Origin: Rhizobium sp. Root274
GTDB lineage: Bacteria > Pseudomonadota > Alphaproteobacteria > Rhizobiales > Rhizobiaceae
DNA: 64,000 bases
Direction of reading: 5' to 3'
Assembly: GCF_001429245.1 (NCBI RefSeq)
Contig: NZ_LMJE01000001.1
Coordinates: forward strand, 461,047 to 525,046
A program made the translations under genes and the position numbers. Shown piece by piece: positions 53,279 to 60,801 of the stretch. Numbering within the stretch: position 1 is the stretch's first letter; each line of letters begins with the position of its first letter. Below the pieces are notes generated by a model, which saw only the letters and a program-made list of their open reading frames with translations, did not search any database and was not told the DNA's origin.

Positions 53279-53616
53279 TCCACATCCGGCTAGCGCGTGA
53301 TGCAGCCGCTTATGTCCGACAGGAGAGTGCCTATCTGCGCAAACGCAACCCTGCCGCTGCGCGGAAGTTTGCCCATGCTGTGAAACAGGCCCGCGTCACG
53401 CTGCTCGCGTTTCCGGAAGCGGGCAACCGGCTGCACGGCCTGACACACGCGGGCGGGCGCAGCCTTGTTTTCGGTGACTACATCCTCGACTATATTTACG
53501 AGCATCCATGGATCGACATCGTGACGATCCGCCACGGACGGATGCATGGTCCGATGCCTGATCTTGATTCCGATCCGGGCCTCGATGACCCTGACACCGA
53601 CCGGACACGCCGGTGA
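53275..53616 (+). CDS. RelE/ParE-family toxin
   Basis: A 113-residue RelE/ParE-fold protein: DAAAYVRQESAYLRKRNPAAARKFAHAVKQA, FPEAGNRLHGLTHAGGRSLVFGDYILDYIYEH, and IVTIRHGRM, the terminal strand conserved in ParE-type toxins. The tail after RHGR is longer and acidic. The ParE branch inhibits gyrase and RelE cleaves mRNA at the ribosome; the residues do not decide which. Confidence 0.85.
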   Translation: MIHIRLARDAAAYVRQESAYLRKRNPAAARKFAHAVKQARVTLLAFPEAGNRLHGLTHAGGRSLVFGDYILDYIYEHPWIDIVTIRHGRMHGPMPDLDSDPGLDDPDTDRTRR

Positions 53617-53691
53617 TCTTTCCACACCCAGACGGTTCATTTCCGCTCCGGGCTGGCCTATATGGGGCGGACGGAACAAACGGGTGCGCGA

Positions 53692-54108
53692 ATGACCACA
53701 CTTGCAGCGATGATCGACGACTTCGGCTTTCTCGACGACTGGGAGGACCGGATGCGTTATGTCATCGAGCTCGGCAAGGCGCTGCCCGATCTTCCCGAGG
53801 CCGAGAAGACAGCGGAGAACAAGGTGCAGGGTTGCGCGAGCCAGGTGTGGCTGTCGGTTACCGCCGGCGACGGCGCCGATCCGGTCATGACTTTTCGCGG
53901 CGACAGCGACGCGTTCATCGTGCGCGGGCTCGTCGCCATCGTGCTCGAAGCCTATTCCGGCAAGAAGGCCTCTGAGGTCGTTGCCTTCGATGCGCTTGAC
54001 CTCTTCAAGCAGATCGGACTGCTCGAGCATCTGACCGCCCAGCGCGCCAACGGGTTGCGCTCGATGATTCAGCGCATTCGCGAAGAGGCGGCGCGACGGA
54101 TGGTGTGA
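53692..54108 (+). CDS. sufE: SufE-family sulfur acceptor
   Basis: A 138-residue SufE protein with the conserved acceptor Cys48 in NKVQGCASQVW. It stimulates the SufS cysteine desulfurase and passes persulfide to the Suf iron-sulfur scaffold; no suf genes are adjacent. The start at 53692 (MTTLAAMIDDFGFLDD) follows family pattern; an upstream ATG at 53662 is less likely. Confidence 0.93.
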   Translation: MTTLAAMIDDFGFLDDWEDRMRYVIELGKALPDLPEAEKTAENKVQGCASQVWLSVTAGDGADPVMTFRGDSDAFIVRGLVAIVLEAYSGKKASEVVAFDALDLFKQIGLLEHLTAQRANGLRSMIQRIREEAARRMV

Positions 54109-54152
54109 CCGGCTCACCTCGACACCAGACTTTTCTGATCCCTTCCTCCCCC

Positions 54153-55091
54153 TCACCCCATCTCCGGGCGAAAGCCCTCGTCGCCCCAGTGGCGCGGGCG
54201 GGATTTTGGCGGCGGCGGGGCGTAGTGGCGGGCGAGTGCCAAGAGGGCTGTGCGCAGCATCAGCTTCGCCGAGCGGGCCGGCCATTGGCGTTCGCGCTCG
54301 ACCAGTTCCAAGCCCTTGCCGAAGCAGCAGATGTCGAGGGCGACGCCCGAGAGCTCAGGGCCCATGGCCTCGATGGCGCGGTTGACCCGGTTGCGGGCGG
54401 CGATGCGGCTGTCGGCCAAGTCGGGGCCTGCGGGGGCCGCACCTTTCACCTTTGTCGACAGGCGTGGCTGCCAGCTGGCCGTGATACGCGGCTGCAGGTT
54501 GCCATGGTCGAAATCGGCAGCAAGCCTTTCGCCAGCGGCCATGGCCTCCTGGTTGAGGAAGGGCCGACCATCCTTTTCCTTCAGCCGCAACAGCGGGAAG
54601 AGCGGGGACTCGGCCAGATTGCGGCGCGCCGGCTGGCGGCCTTCCGGCGTGACCAGCACCTGCGGCTCCAGCGTGCGGTGCTGATCGGCGAAGGGGTCGC
54701 CCGTCTCGTCGCACAGCGCGCGTCGGAGATAGGCAGCGGTCTCCGATGTGGCGCAGAGCTGATCGCCGTCGCGGGTCAGCAGTCCCTCGGCGACGAGGCG
54801 GTCGAGCAGTTGCGCGTCGACGTCGACGGGCGGGGGTGACTGCGGCTGCGGCTGCTCCTGCACCTCAGATGGCGAGGGCAGCAGGACCGGGCCTGCAAGC
54901 GCCCGGCGCAGGAACAGGCGGATGCGCTTTTGCTGGTGGCGGTCGACGGCGCTGGCGAGTGGGGCGGCAAGCGGCTTCGGCTTCTGCCCTTGCGATGAGG
55001 CAGGCAGGCTTGCGACCGCGGAACGGCCCGCGTTGCTGTTTCCTTGGCTGTTCAGATGGTCGCTCGGGGTGTTTGCGTGGTTGCGGGTCAT
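54153..55091 (-). CDS. DUF6456 family protein
   Basis: A 312-residue protein, Pro/Gln-rich at the N-terminus, with a DNA-binding-like middle (LDRLVAEGLLTRDGDQLCATSETAAYLRRAL) and the C-terminal DUF6456 domain (FLNQEAMAAGERLAADFDHGNLQPRIT... ALDICCFGKGLELVERERQWPARSAKLMLRTALLALARHY). The family is confined to Rhizobiales and its function unknown. It overlaps the DnaA-like HTH gene by four bases (ATGA). Confidence 0.78.
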   Translation of the reverse strand: MTRNHANTPSDHLNSQGNSNAGRSAVASLPASSQGQKPKPLAAPLASAVDRHQQKRIRLFLRRALAGPVLLPSPSEVQEQPQPQSPPPVDVDAQLLDRLVAEGLLTRDGDQLCATSETAAYLRRALCDETGDPFADQHRTLEPQVLVTPEGRQPARRNLAESPLFPLLRLKEKDGRPFLNQEAMAAGERLAADFDHGNLQPRITASWQPRLSTKVKGAAPAGPDLADSRIAARNRVNRAIEAMGPELSGVALDICCFGKGLELVERERQWPARSAKLMLRTALLALARHYAPPPPKSRPRHWGDEGFRPEMG

Positions 55092-55612
55092 GGGCGGCGT
55101 CCTGCCAGCAGATAGACGGCGCTTGCCATGCGCTCGACAATGGTGACGAAACCGTCATAGGCGGCATCGTCGCGGCGGTCTTCGACCATGCGGCAGGCAT
55201 GGCCGACGGTGGAGCGGTCGCGGCCGAAGGCTTGCGCCACCTCGCCCATGGGCATGGAATAGGCGACGTGGCAGACATACATGGCGACCTGGCGGACATG
55301 GCCGGCACTGCGGCGGCGCCCGCCGCTGTCGCTGTCGAGGCCGATGGCCTGCAGCAATTCCTGGGTGAGCTGGCGGACGATCATGCAGAGCAAGCGGCGC
55401 TCAGGCGTGAGCGGACGGTCCGTGAGGGCGTCTGCGGCATCGACTTCGTCGAAATCCGCGTTTGGGCGTGTGACCTCGCCCGTGTGTGTAGAGAGGCGTC
55501 TTGGCTTGGCATCATGTGGTTCTATTCCGGCGGCTTCGGCGTCCGCCGCAAGGTCGTGTCCGTTTACTGGCCGGAGGCTGACGGTCTGCGAGATCAGGGA
55601 CTCGATAGGCAT
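55088..55612 (-). CDS. DnaA domain-IV-like helix-turn-helix protein
   Basis: A 174-residue protein: a disordered N-terminal half, then a DnaA-C-like HTH (VRQVAMYVCHVAYSMPMGEVAQAFGRDRSTVGHACRMVEDRRDD), with the DRSTVxHA signature used by DnaA to bind DnaA boxes. It lacks the AAA+ domain. It may bind DnaA-box-like sites or a distinct motif; the following DUF6456 gene overlaps its stop by four bases. It is adjacent to mucR. Confidence 0.82.
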   Translation of the reverse strand: MPIESLISQTVSLRPVNGHDLAADAEAAGIEPHDAKPRRLSTHTGEVTRPNADFDEVDAADALTDRPLTPERRLLCMIVRQLTQELLQAIGLDSDSGGRRRSAGHVRQVAMYVCHVAYSMPMGEVAQAFGRDRSTVGHACRMVEDRRDDAAYDGFVTIVERMASAVYLLAGRRP

Positions 55613-55747
55613 AGCGATCTCCGTATAGGATTTTCTTCCTATATAATTAGCAGAGATTTCGGCGAAATAAACCCCATGAATTGAGGGATGGAAGAAAGCT
55701 TCGCCTCATCCGTCGATAAAAAGGAATATTTTCCGCCCTTCGTCCAC

Positions 55748-55775
55748 AAAAAAGGCCGAACCCCAGGGTCCGGCC
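55748..55775 (-). terminator. intrinsic terminator of mucR
   Basis: On the minus strand: GGCCGGACCC, loop, GGGTTCGGCC, followed by a six-T tract. It lies about 35 bases after the mucR stop codon. Confidence 0.82.
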
Positions 55776-55806
55776 GATCCATGCACCACCTCGAAAGGCG
55801 GAAATC

Positions 55807-56235
55807 TTACTTGCCGCGCTTGCGGCGCTGGCCGAGGCCCATTTCCTTGGCGAGGCGCGAGCGCGCTTCGGCATAGGCAGGGGCGACCATCGGATAATCG
55901 GCCGGCAGGCCCCACTTCTCGCGGTATTCTTCCGGAGTCATGTTGTAATGGGTCATCAAGTGGCGCTTCAGCGACTTGAACTTCTGGCCGTCTTCCAGGC
56001 AGATCAGATAGTCGTCCTCGATCGACTTGCGGATCGGAACCGGGGGCTTTGGCTTCTCGACCACCACCGGCGCCGGCGTCGGCGAGGAGGTGTTGCTCAG
56101 CGCCATGTGCACATCTGCAATCAGATTGGTCAGGTCGGTAACTGGTACCACGTGGTTGCTGACATAGGCCGAGACGATGTCCGCCGTCAGTTCGACCAAA
56201 AGCTGCGATCCAGGGCCTTGTTCTACTTCACTCAT
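55807..56235 (-). CDS. mucR: MucR/Ros zinc-finger transcriptional regulator
   Basis: A 142-residue Ros/MucR protein with the prokaryotic zinc finger C79-x2-D82-x9-H92-x3-H96 ([19 protein letters not shown]), then [28 protein letters not shown]. The N-terminal helices ([16 protein letters not shown]) give oligomers. MucR represses exopolysaccharide, motility and cell-cycle genes and binds AT-rich DNA. GGAGA precedes the ATG. A long AT-rich leader (56236-56651) suits autoregulation. Confidence 0.95.
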   Translation of the reverse strand: MSEVEQGPGSQLLVELTADIVSAYVSNHVVPVTDLTNLIADVHMALSNTSSPTPAPVVVEKPKPPVPIRKSIEDDYLICLEDGQKFKSLKRHLMTHYNMTPEEYREKWGLPADYPMVAPAYAEARSRLAKEMGLGQRRKRGK

Positions 56236-56651
56236 GTCATTCTCCTGTTCAAGGATCACGCGCGTCCGCCGATACGCGTGTCAAAGATATCAACTTTGTA
56301 CCTACCGGCCCCAACCAGAACAGGTACAGAACACTCTCAGCCCCCACATATGACCGGATCAAGCCCCAGAATTGCGGTGCAATCCCGATTCGAAACACCA
56401 TCAGCATATCGTCGCCAATACTTGACCGCCTACAATAGGTAAGCCGAAAATGCGTGAATGGAGCCAGAAAGACAACAGATCAGCTCACTGAGCACTGGAT
56501 TAGCACCCTGCCGACAAATGTCCACCTGTTATTTCTACTAAATATCATGGGTACAAAGCAGCTTTATTGCTCTGTGCTGCAATTTCTCGCCAGCCACCGC
56601 GCCACGATTGTAAAAAGTCAATTGACGTAACTTCTGATCACGGATGAATGT
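56236..56651. other. long mucR upstream region
   Basis: 416 bases without a supported gene. The sequence is AT-richer than its surroundings, with TATTT and TTGAC-type stretches, and should hold the mucR promoter and MucR-binding sites. A 30-codon frame near 56349 lacks a ribosome-binding site and was rejected. Confidence 0.5.
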
Positions 56652-56990
56652 CTATTTACTCATATCATCACGCACCGATACATCTGACAACTTGTATCCG
56701 GCCTTGTGGGCAGCACGGGCGAGCAGATGGGCAGCGACAGGCGCCGTCAGGATGAAGAAGACGATGCCGGCCATGGCGCGGCCGAAGGTTGCGAGATCGC
56801 CCGAATGGATGCCGACGGCGAGCAGAAGCAGGCCGGAGCCGACGGTGCCGGCCTTGGAGGCGGAGTGCATGCGGGTATAGACGTCCGGAAAGCGGACGAG
56901 GCCGATGGCGGCGACCAGCGAGAAGAGCGCGCCGATGACGATCAAGGCGGCGATAGCGAGAGCGAGGACGATCTGGAGCGGTTCGGACAT
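56652..56990 (-). CDS. mrpG: Mrp antiporter subunit G
   Basis: A 112-residue membrane protein: three helices with the MrpG signature [34 protein letters not shown] and [15 protein letters not shown]. Part of the Mrp cation/proton antiporter of the inner membrane. It is the last gene of the operon; its ATG shares one base with the mrpF stop (TGATG). Confidence 0.92.
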   Translation of the reverse strand: MSEPLQIVLALAIAALIVIGALFSLVAAIGLVRFPDVYTRMHSASKAGTVGSGLLLLAVGIHSGDLATFGRAMAGIVFFILTAPVAAHLLARAAHKAGYKLSDVSVRDDMSK

Positions 56991-57391
56991 CACCTGCCCT
57001 CCTTCTTTGCGCCGGCCGATGCGCGGGCGGCCTTGGCCGGCTTCTTGCCCGCCGGTTTTCCCTCCGCCGAGACCTTGCCGGTCGCGGATGCGCCTTGTGC
57101 TGCGGCTTCGCTCACATTGCCCCGGACCAGGATGAAGCGGGCAAAGGCGACGGTGGCGAGGAAACCGACAAGGCCGAGCGCAATGGCGATGTCGACATAG
57201 AGCGTATAGCCGGTTCTGAGCGCAGTTACGGCGATGAAACCGATGACAATGCCGACGAGCATGTCGAGCGCGACGACCCGATCCGGCAGCGTCGGGCCGA
57301 CCACGGCGCGCCAGACGGTGAGCAGGGTGGCAAGCACGAGGACGACGAGTGCGAAGCGTCCGGCGGTTTCGACGATCAGTTCCGGCGTCAT
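56990..57391 (-). CDS. mrpF: Mrp antiporter subunit F with basic tail
   Basis: A 133-residue MrpF. The three helices ([69 protein letters not shown]) are standard. The 40-residue C-terminal tail is Ala/Lys-rich ([19 protein letters not shown]), longer than in typical MrpF proteins of about 90 residues. It overlaps mrpE by four bases. Confidence 0.92.
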   Translation of the reverse strand: MTPELIVETAGRFALVVLVLATLLTVWRAVVGPTLPDRVVALDMLVGIVIGFIAVTALRTGYTLYVDIAIALGLVGFLATVAFARFILVRGNVSEAAAQGASATGKVSAEGKPAGKKPAKAARASAGAKKEGR

Positions 57392-57864
57392 TGCGGGAAG
57401 GCCTCCATGATCTTCGCCTCGAAACCATCGGCGATATCGCGGCGGGCGGCCTCGACATCGGTGCAATCGACGGCGTGGATGTAGAGCGTGCTGCGGTCGG
57501 CCGACACGTCGACCGAAAGCGTGCCTGGTGTCAGCGTGATCAGATTGGCAAGCAGGCTGATCTGGAAATCGCCCTGAACGCGCAGCGGATAAGCGAAAAT
57601 GCCGGGATGGAGATCAAGCCTCGGCCGCGTGGCCATGACCGCGACGCGCCAGGCGGATTTGGCGAGTTCGACCAGGAAGAGCCAGAGCAGCGACAGGATG
57701 CGCAACGTGCGGCTGGTCTCGCCCGATCCCGGGCGATGGCCGCGCAGCAGCGAGAGCGTGAGCAGCGACAGGACGAAGCCGAAGATGAGATTGTGCAGCG
57801 AGAAGCTGCCCGAGACGATGGCCCAGACGACGGCCATCAGAATGGCGATTGCGGTCGCGGTCAT
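57388..57864 (-). CDS. mrpE: Mrp antiporter subunit E
   Basis: A 158-residue MrpE: two N-terminal helices, then [17 protein letters not shown] and the soluble [28 protein letters not shown] segment of the family. Overlaps mrpD by four bases and mrpF by four bases. Confidence 0.93.
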   Translation of the reverse strand: MTATAIAILMAVVWAIVSGSFSLHNLIFGFVLSLLTLSLLRGHRPGSGETSRTLRILSLLWLFLVELAKSAWRVAVMATRPRLDLHPGIFAYPLRVQGDFQISLLANLITLTPGTLSVDVSADRSTLYIHAVDCTDVEAARRDIADGFEAKIMEAFPQ

Positions 57865-59474
57865 CGGACATCTCCTTCAGGGAAGACGGAGCGGATATAG
57901 GCCGAGGGATCGGCAAGATCAGAGGCCGCCTGCTGGGTGGCAATGATCAGGCGTTCGGGGAAGAGGCCGAAGCCGACGACGAAGGCCGAGAGCAGCACGA
58001 TGGGTGCAAGCCGCCAGCGGTTTTCGGTGCGGGCGAGCGACAGCGACGGCATGGACACCGGCGGCGGGCCACCGAGCATCGCAGGCGCGTTGCTTGCCGT
58101 CTCGACTGCCGGACGCCAGAAGGCAAAGAGGAAGACGCGGCCGAAAGCCATTGTCATCAGGAAGCCGGAAACGAGCACGCTTGCCGCCAGCCACCAGGCG
58201 CCGATATCGAGCGAGGCCTTGACCAGGATTGCCTTCGGCCAGAAGCCGGAAAAGGGTGGCAGGCCGCTTGCCGCAAAGAACAGGGCGAGGCACACAGCGG
58301 CAAAGACGGGCGCCGAAATCCACAAGCCGCTCAGCCGGTCGAGGCCGAAGCTGCCGCCGAGGCGTCTTATTTCGCCGGAGACGAGGTAAAGGGCCGTCAT
58401 CAGCAGGATCGAATGGAGCGCGTAGAAGATCGCAGCGCCCACCGCGACGCTGCCGCCGATCGCGATACCGGCCATGATGTTGCCGATGCCGGCGATGACG
58501 ATGAAGCCGAGGGTGCGGCGGATGTCATTCTGGGCAAGCGCGCCCATGGCGCCGAGGATCATGGTGAGTGCCGCCATGACGGCAATGGCAAAGCTCAAGC
58601 CCTCGCGCTCGATCGGCAGCAGCATGACCATGACGCGGAGAAGCGCATAGACGCCGACCTTGGTGAGCAGTCCGGCAAACAGGGCCGACACGACGACACG
58701 CGGCGTGTGATAGGAGGCCGGCAGCCAGAAATTGACCGGGAAGGCTGCGGCCTTCATCGAGAAAGCCAGAACGAAGAGTGCCGCAAGCGTCATCAAGGGA
58801 GCAGTCGCGGACAGGGCCGGCGCCTTGCGGGCAATATCGGCCATGTTGAGCGTGCCGAAGATCGCATAGAGATAGGCGGTGGCGATCAGGAAGAGGGTCG
58901 TGGCGATCAGGTTCAGGACCGCATATTTCAGGGCGCCGTCGATCTGCGGACGTTCCGAGCCGAGGATCAGAAGCCCGAAGGACGAGATCAGCAGGACTTC
59001 GAACCAGACATAGAGGTTGAAAAGGTCGCCGGTCAGGAAGGCGCCGGAGACGCCGGCCATCAGCACCATCAGGAGCGGATAGAAACCGTAACGTCGGCCG
59101 CTGGTCGAGATATCGACATTGGCGTAAAGCGCGCAGGCAAAAGCAACGATGGCGGCGGCGAGCGCGAGAAGCGCGCCGGTCAGATCGACCGTGATGGCGA
59201 TGCCGAAGGGCGGGCGCCAGCGGCCCATCATCATGGTGAGCGGGCCGTCGGTCAGCACCCTGGAGAGCAGCAGCATGTCGACCAGCACCAGGAGGGCGAG
59301 ACCGGCAAGCGCCACCGGCGCATGCCAATCGGTCCGGTGGCGGATCATCATCAATAGCGCGCCGACGCCGAGGCAAAGACCGATCGGCAGGATCGCCAGC
59401 CATTGGGCGCTCTCCACCGGCGCGGCGACGAGGGCGGCGGTGAGGTCGACGGCGGTGGTGGCGGGGCTGGCCAT
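57861..59474 (-). CDS. mrpD: Mrp antiporter subunit D
   Basis: A 537-residue NuoM/NuoN-like subunit with about 14 helices. It has YVWFEVLLISSFGLL and KYAVLNLIATTLFLIATAYLYAIFG, and the conserved proton-channel Lys/Glu patterns in SMKAAAFPVNFWLPASYHTPR. The ATG at 59474 has GGAGG; the longer frame includes repeat DNA. The spacer before it carries palindromic repeats. Confidence 0.95.
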   Translation of the reverse strand: MASPATTAVDLTAALVAAPVESAQWLAILPIGLCLGVGALLMMIRHRTDWHAPVALAGLALLVLVDMLLLSRVLTDGPLTMMMGRWRPPFGIAITVDLTGALLALAAAIVAFACALYANVDISTSGRRYGFYPLLMVLMAGVSGAFLTGDLFNLYVWFEVLLISSFGLLILGSERPQIDGALKYAVLNLIATTLFLIATAYLYAIFGTLNMADIARKAPALSATAPLMTLAALFVLAFSMKAAAFPVNFWLPASYHTPRVVVSALFAGLLTKVGVYALLRVMVMLLPIEREGLSFAIAVMAALTMILGAMGALAQNDIRRTLGFIVIAGIGNIMAGIAIGGSVAVGAAIFYALHSILLMTALYLVSGEIRRLGGSFGLDRLSGLWISAPVFAAVCLALFFAASGLPPFSGFWPKAILVKASLDIGAWWLAASVLVSGFLMTMAFGRVFLFAFWRPAVETASNAPAMLGGPPPVSMPSLSLARTENRWRLAPIVLLSAFVVGFGLFPERLIIATQQAASDLADPSAYIRSVFPEGDVR

Positions 59475-59542
59475 CAGGCGGGACCTCCAGGCAATGCGAT
59501 GGGCGGAATGCGGGTGGCGGCGGCAGGCAAAACAAGGCCCCT

Positions 59543-59668
59543 CCCAAACCCTCCCCACGAGGGGGAGGGCTTAACCCGGCGGCGCCCTCTCAAGGCTGCG
59601 CGGACGGCTTGCCGCGAGGCTTCTCCCCCCTTGTGGGGGAGATGGCCGGCAGGCCAGAGGGGCTTTTG
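59543..59668. repeat. palindromic repeats in the mrpC-mrpD spacer
   Basis: CCTCCCCACGAGGGGGAGGG near 59551, and CTTCTCCCCCCTTGTGGGGG near 59620, followed by AGATGGCCGGCAGGCCAGAG. They fold in the mRNA between two cistrons. Confidence 0.75.
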
Positions 59669-59709
59669 GCGAGCAATGCCAGCCATGGAAATCTCGGTCA
59701 TCCCCATCC

Positions 59710-60087
59710 TCAATACCCCATCGGCGGGGCAGGATCGTTGACGGGTTCGGCGACGCGCATCTCGTCGGTGTCATCGGTGCCGAGGTCCTGATAGGCGCGC
59801 CAGGTCAAGACCAGGAGGAAGCAGAAGAAGGAGAAGGAAATGACGATGGCGGTCAGGATCAGCGCCTGGGGCAATGGGTTCGCGGTGCCGGCCGGCAGCA
59901 CCGTCTCACCGGCGGGGATGATCGGCGGGATTGATGGCGTCAGGCGACCGGCGGTGAAGATCAGCATGTTGACGGCATTGCCGAGCAGCACGATGCCGAG
60001 CAGGACGCGGATGATGTGTTTGGACATCATCAGATAAAAGGCGGCGGCGAAGAAGATGCCGACGACGAGGGCGAAGACGGGTTCCAT
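59710..60087 (-). CDS. mrpC: Mrp antiporter subunit C
   Basis: A 125-residue NuoK-like subunit: three helices with YLMMSKHIIRVLLGIVLLGNAVNMLIF and PQALILTAIVISFSFFCFLLVL. Its ATG shares one base with the mrpB stop (TGATG). Confidence 0.93.
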   Translation of the reverse strand: MEPVFALVVGIFFAAAFYLMMSKHIIRVLLGIVLLGNAVNMLIFTAGRLTPSIPPIIPAGETVLPAGTANPLPQALILTAIVISFSFFCFLLVLTWRAYQDLGTDDTDEMRVAEPVNDPAPPMGY

Positions 60088-60506
60088 CAGGCGTCATCCC
60101 TTTCTTCCAGCGCCAACGCGATCGAGGTGAAGGTGCCGACGACGACGAGATAGACGCCGACATCGAAGGAGACGACGGTGGCGAGCGGCACTTCGACGCC
60201 AAAGAGCGTCGGGTAGATCCACACACCGGTCATGAAAGGCAGCCCGAGAGGCGCCGAGATGAAGCCTGAGAGCGTGGAGATCAGAAGGCCGCAGCCGGCG
60301 ATCGACATCGGGTGGAACCAGAGCGCGCGGCGCACGGCCTGGACGCCGAAAGCGATGCCGTAGATGGCAAAGGCAGAGGCGCCGATCAGGCCGCCGATGA
60401 AACCGCCGCCGGGCTCGTTGTGGCCGCGCAAGAGGACGAAGATCGAGAAGAGCAGCATCAGCGCGGTCAGGAAGGGCGCAAAGGTGCGGAAGATGAGCGT
60501 GTTCAT
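60087..60506 (-). CDS. mrpB: Mrp antiporter subunit B
   Basis: A 139-residue MnhB-domain subunit: [40 protein letters not shown] carries the conserved [15 protein letters not shown] precedes the ATG. The 295-base spacer to mrpA contains two palindromic repeats. Confidence 0.93.
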   Translation of the reverse strand: MNTLIFRTFAPFLTALMLLFSIFVLLRGHNEPGGGFIGGLIGASAFAIYGIAFGVQAVRRALWFHPMSIAGCGLLISTLSGFISAPLGLPFMTGVWIYPTLFGVEVPLATVVSFDVGVYLVVVGTFTSIALALEERDDA

Positions 60507-60544
60507 CGCGGGGCCTCCCCAGGTGTAAAGCTGCGGCCAAGGCT

Positions 60545-60727
60545 TACCCCCCTCTGCCCTGCCGGGCATCTTCCCCACATGGGGGGAGAGCGGAAGGCGG
60601 CCAGGGTCGGCGATTTCCGCTGATGGCGTGCAGCATCGGCCGCATCAAAATTGGCGGGCAGGAAGCCAGCCACCACTCTCCCCCCGTGTGGGGGAGATGT
60701 CGGCGCAGCCGACAGAGGGGGGTGGGC
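60545..60727. repeat. inverted palindromic repeats in the mrpA-mrpB spacer
   Basis: One unit at 60545-60605 (CCCTCTGCCCTGCCGGGCAT, CTTCCCCACATGGGGGGAGAG) and an inverted one at 60674-60725 (CTCTCCCCCCGTGTGGGGGA, GATGTCGGCGCAGCCGACAG). The two can pair with each other in the transcript. Confidence 0.75.
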
Positions 60728-60801
60728 CGGAGGCCAGCAGAGATCTGCAGGAAGCGACGCGGAGCGGCGGGCTGAAGGCCGAACAAGAACAGAGGCCACC
60801 A

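Noticed and set aside
56349..56441. 30-codon frame in the mucR upstream region
   Set aside because: No ribosome-binding site, no coding pattern.
57849..59357. 500-codon plus-strand frame opposite mrpD
   Set aside because: It is polar and full of Asp, Glu and His repeats, an antisense shadow of a membrane protein; mrpD is clearly coding.
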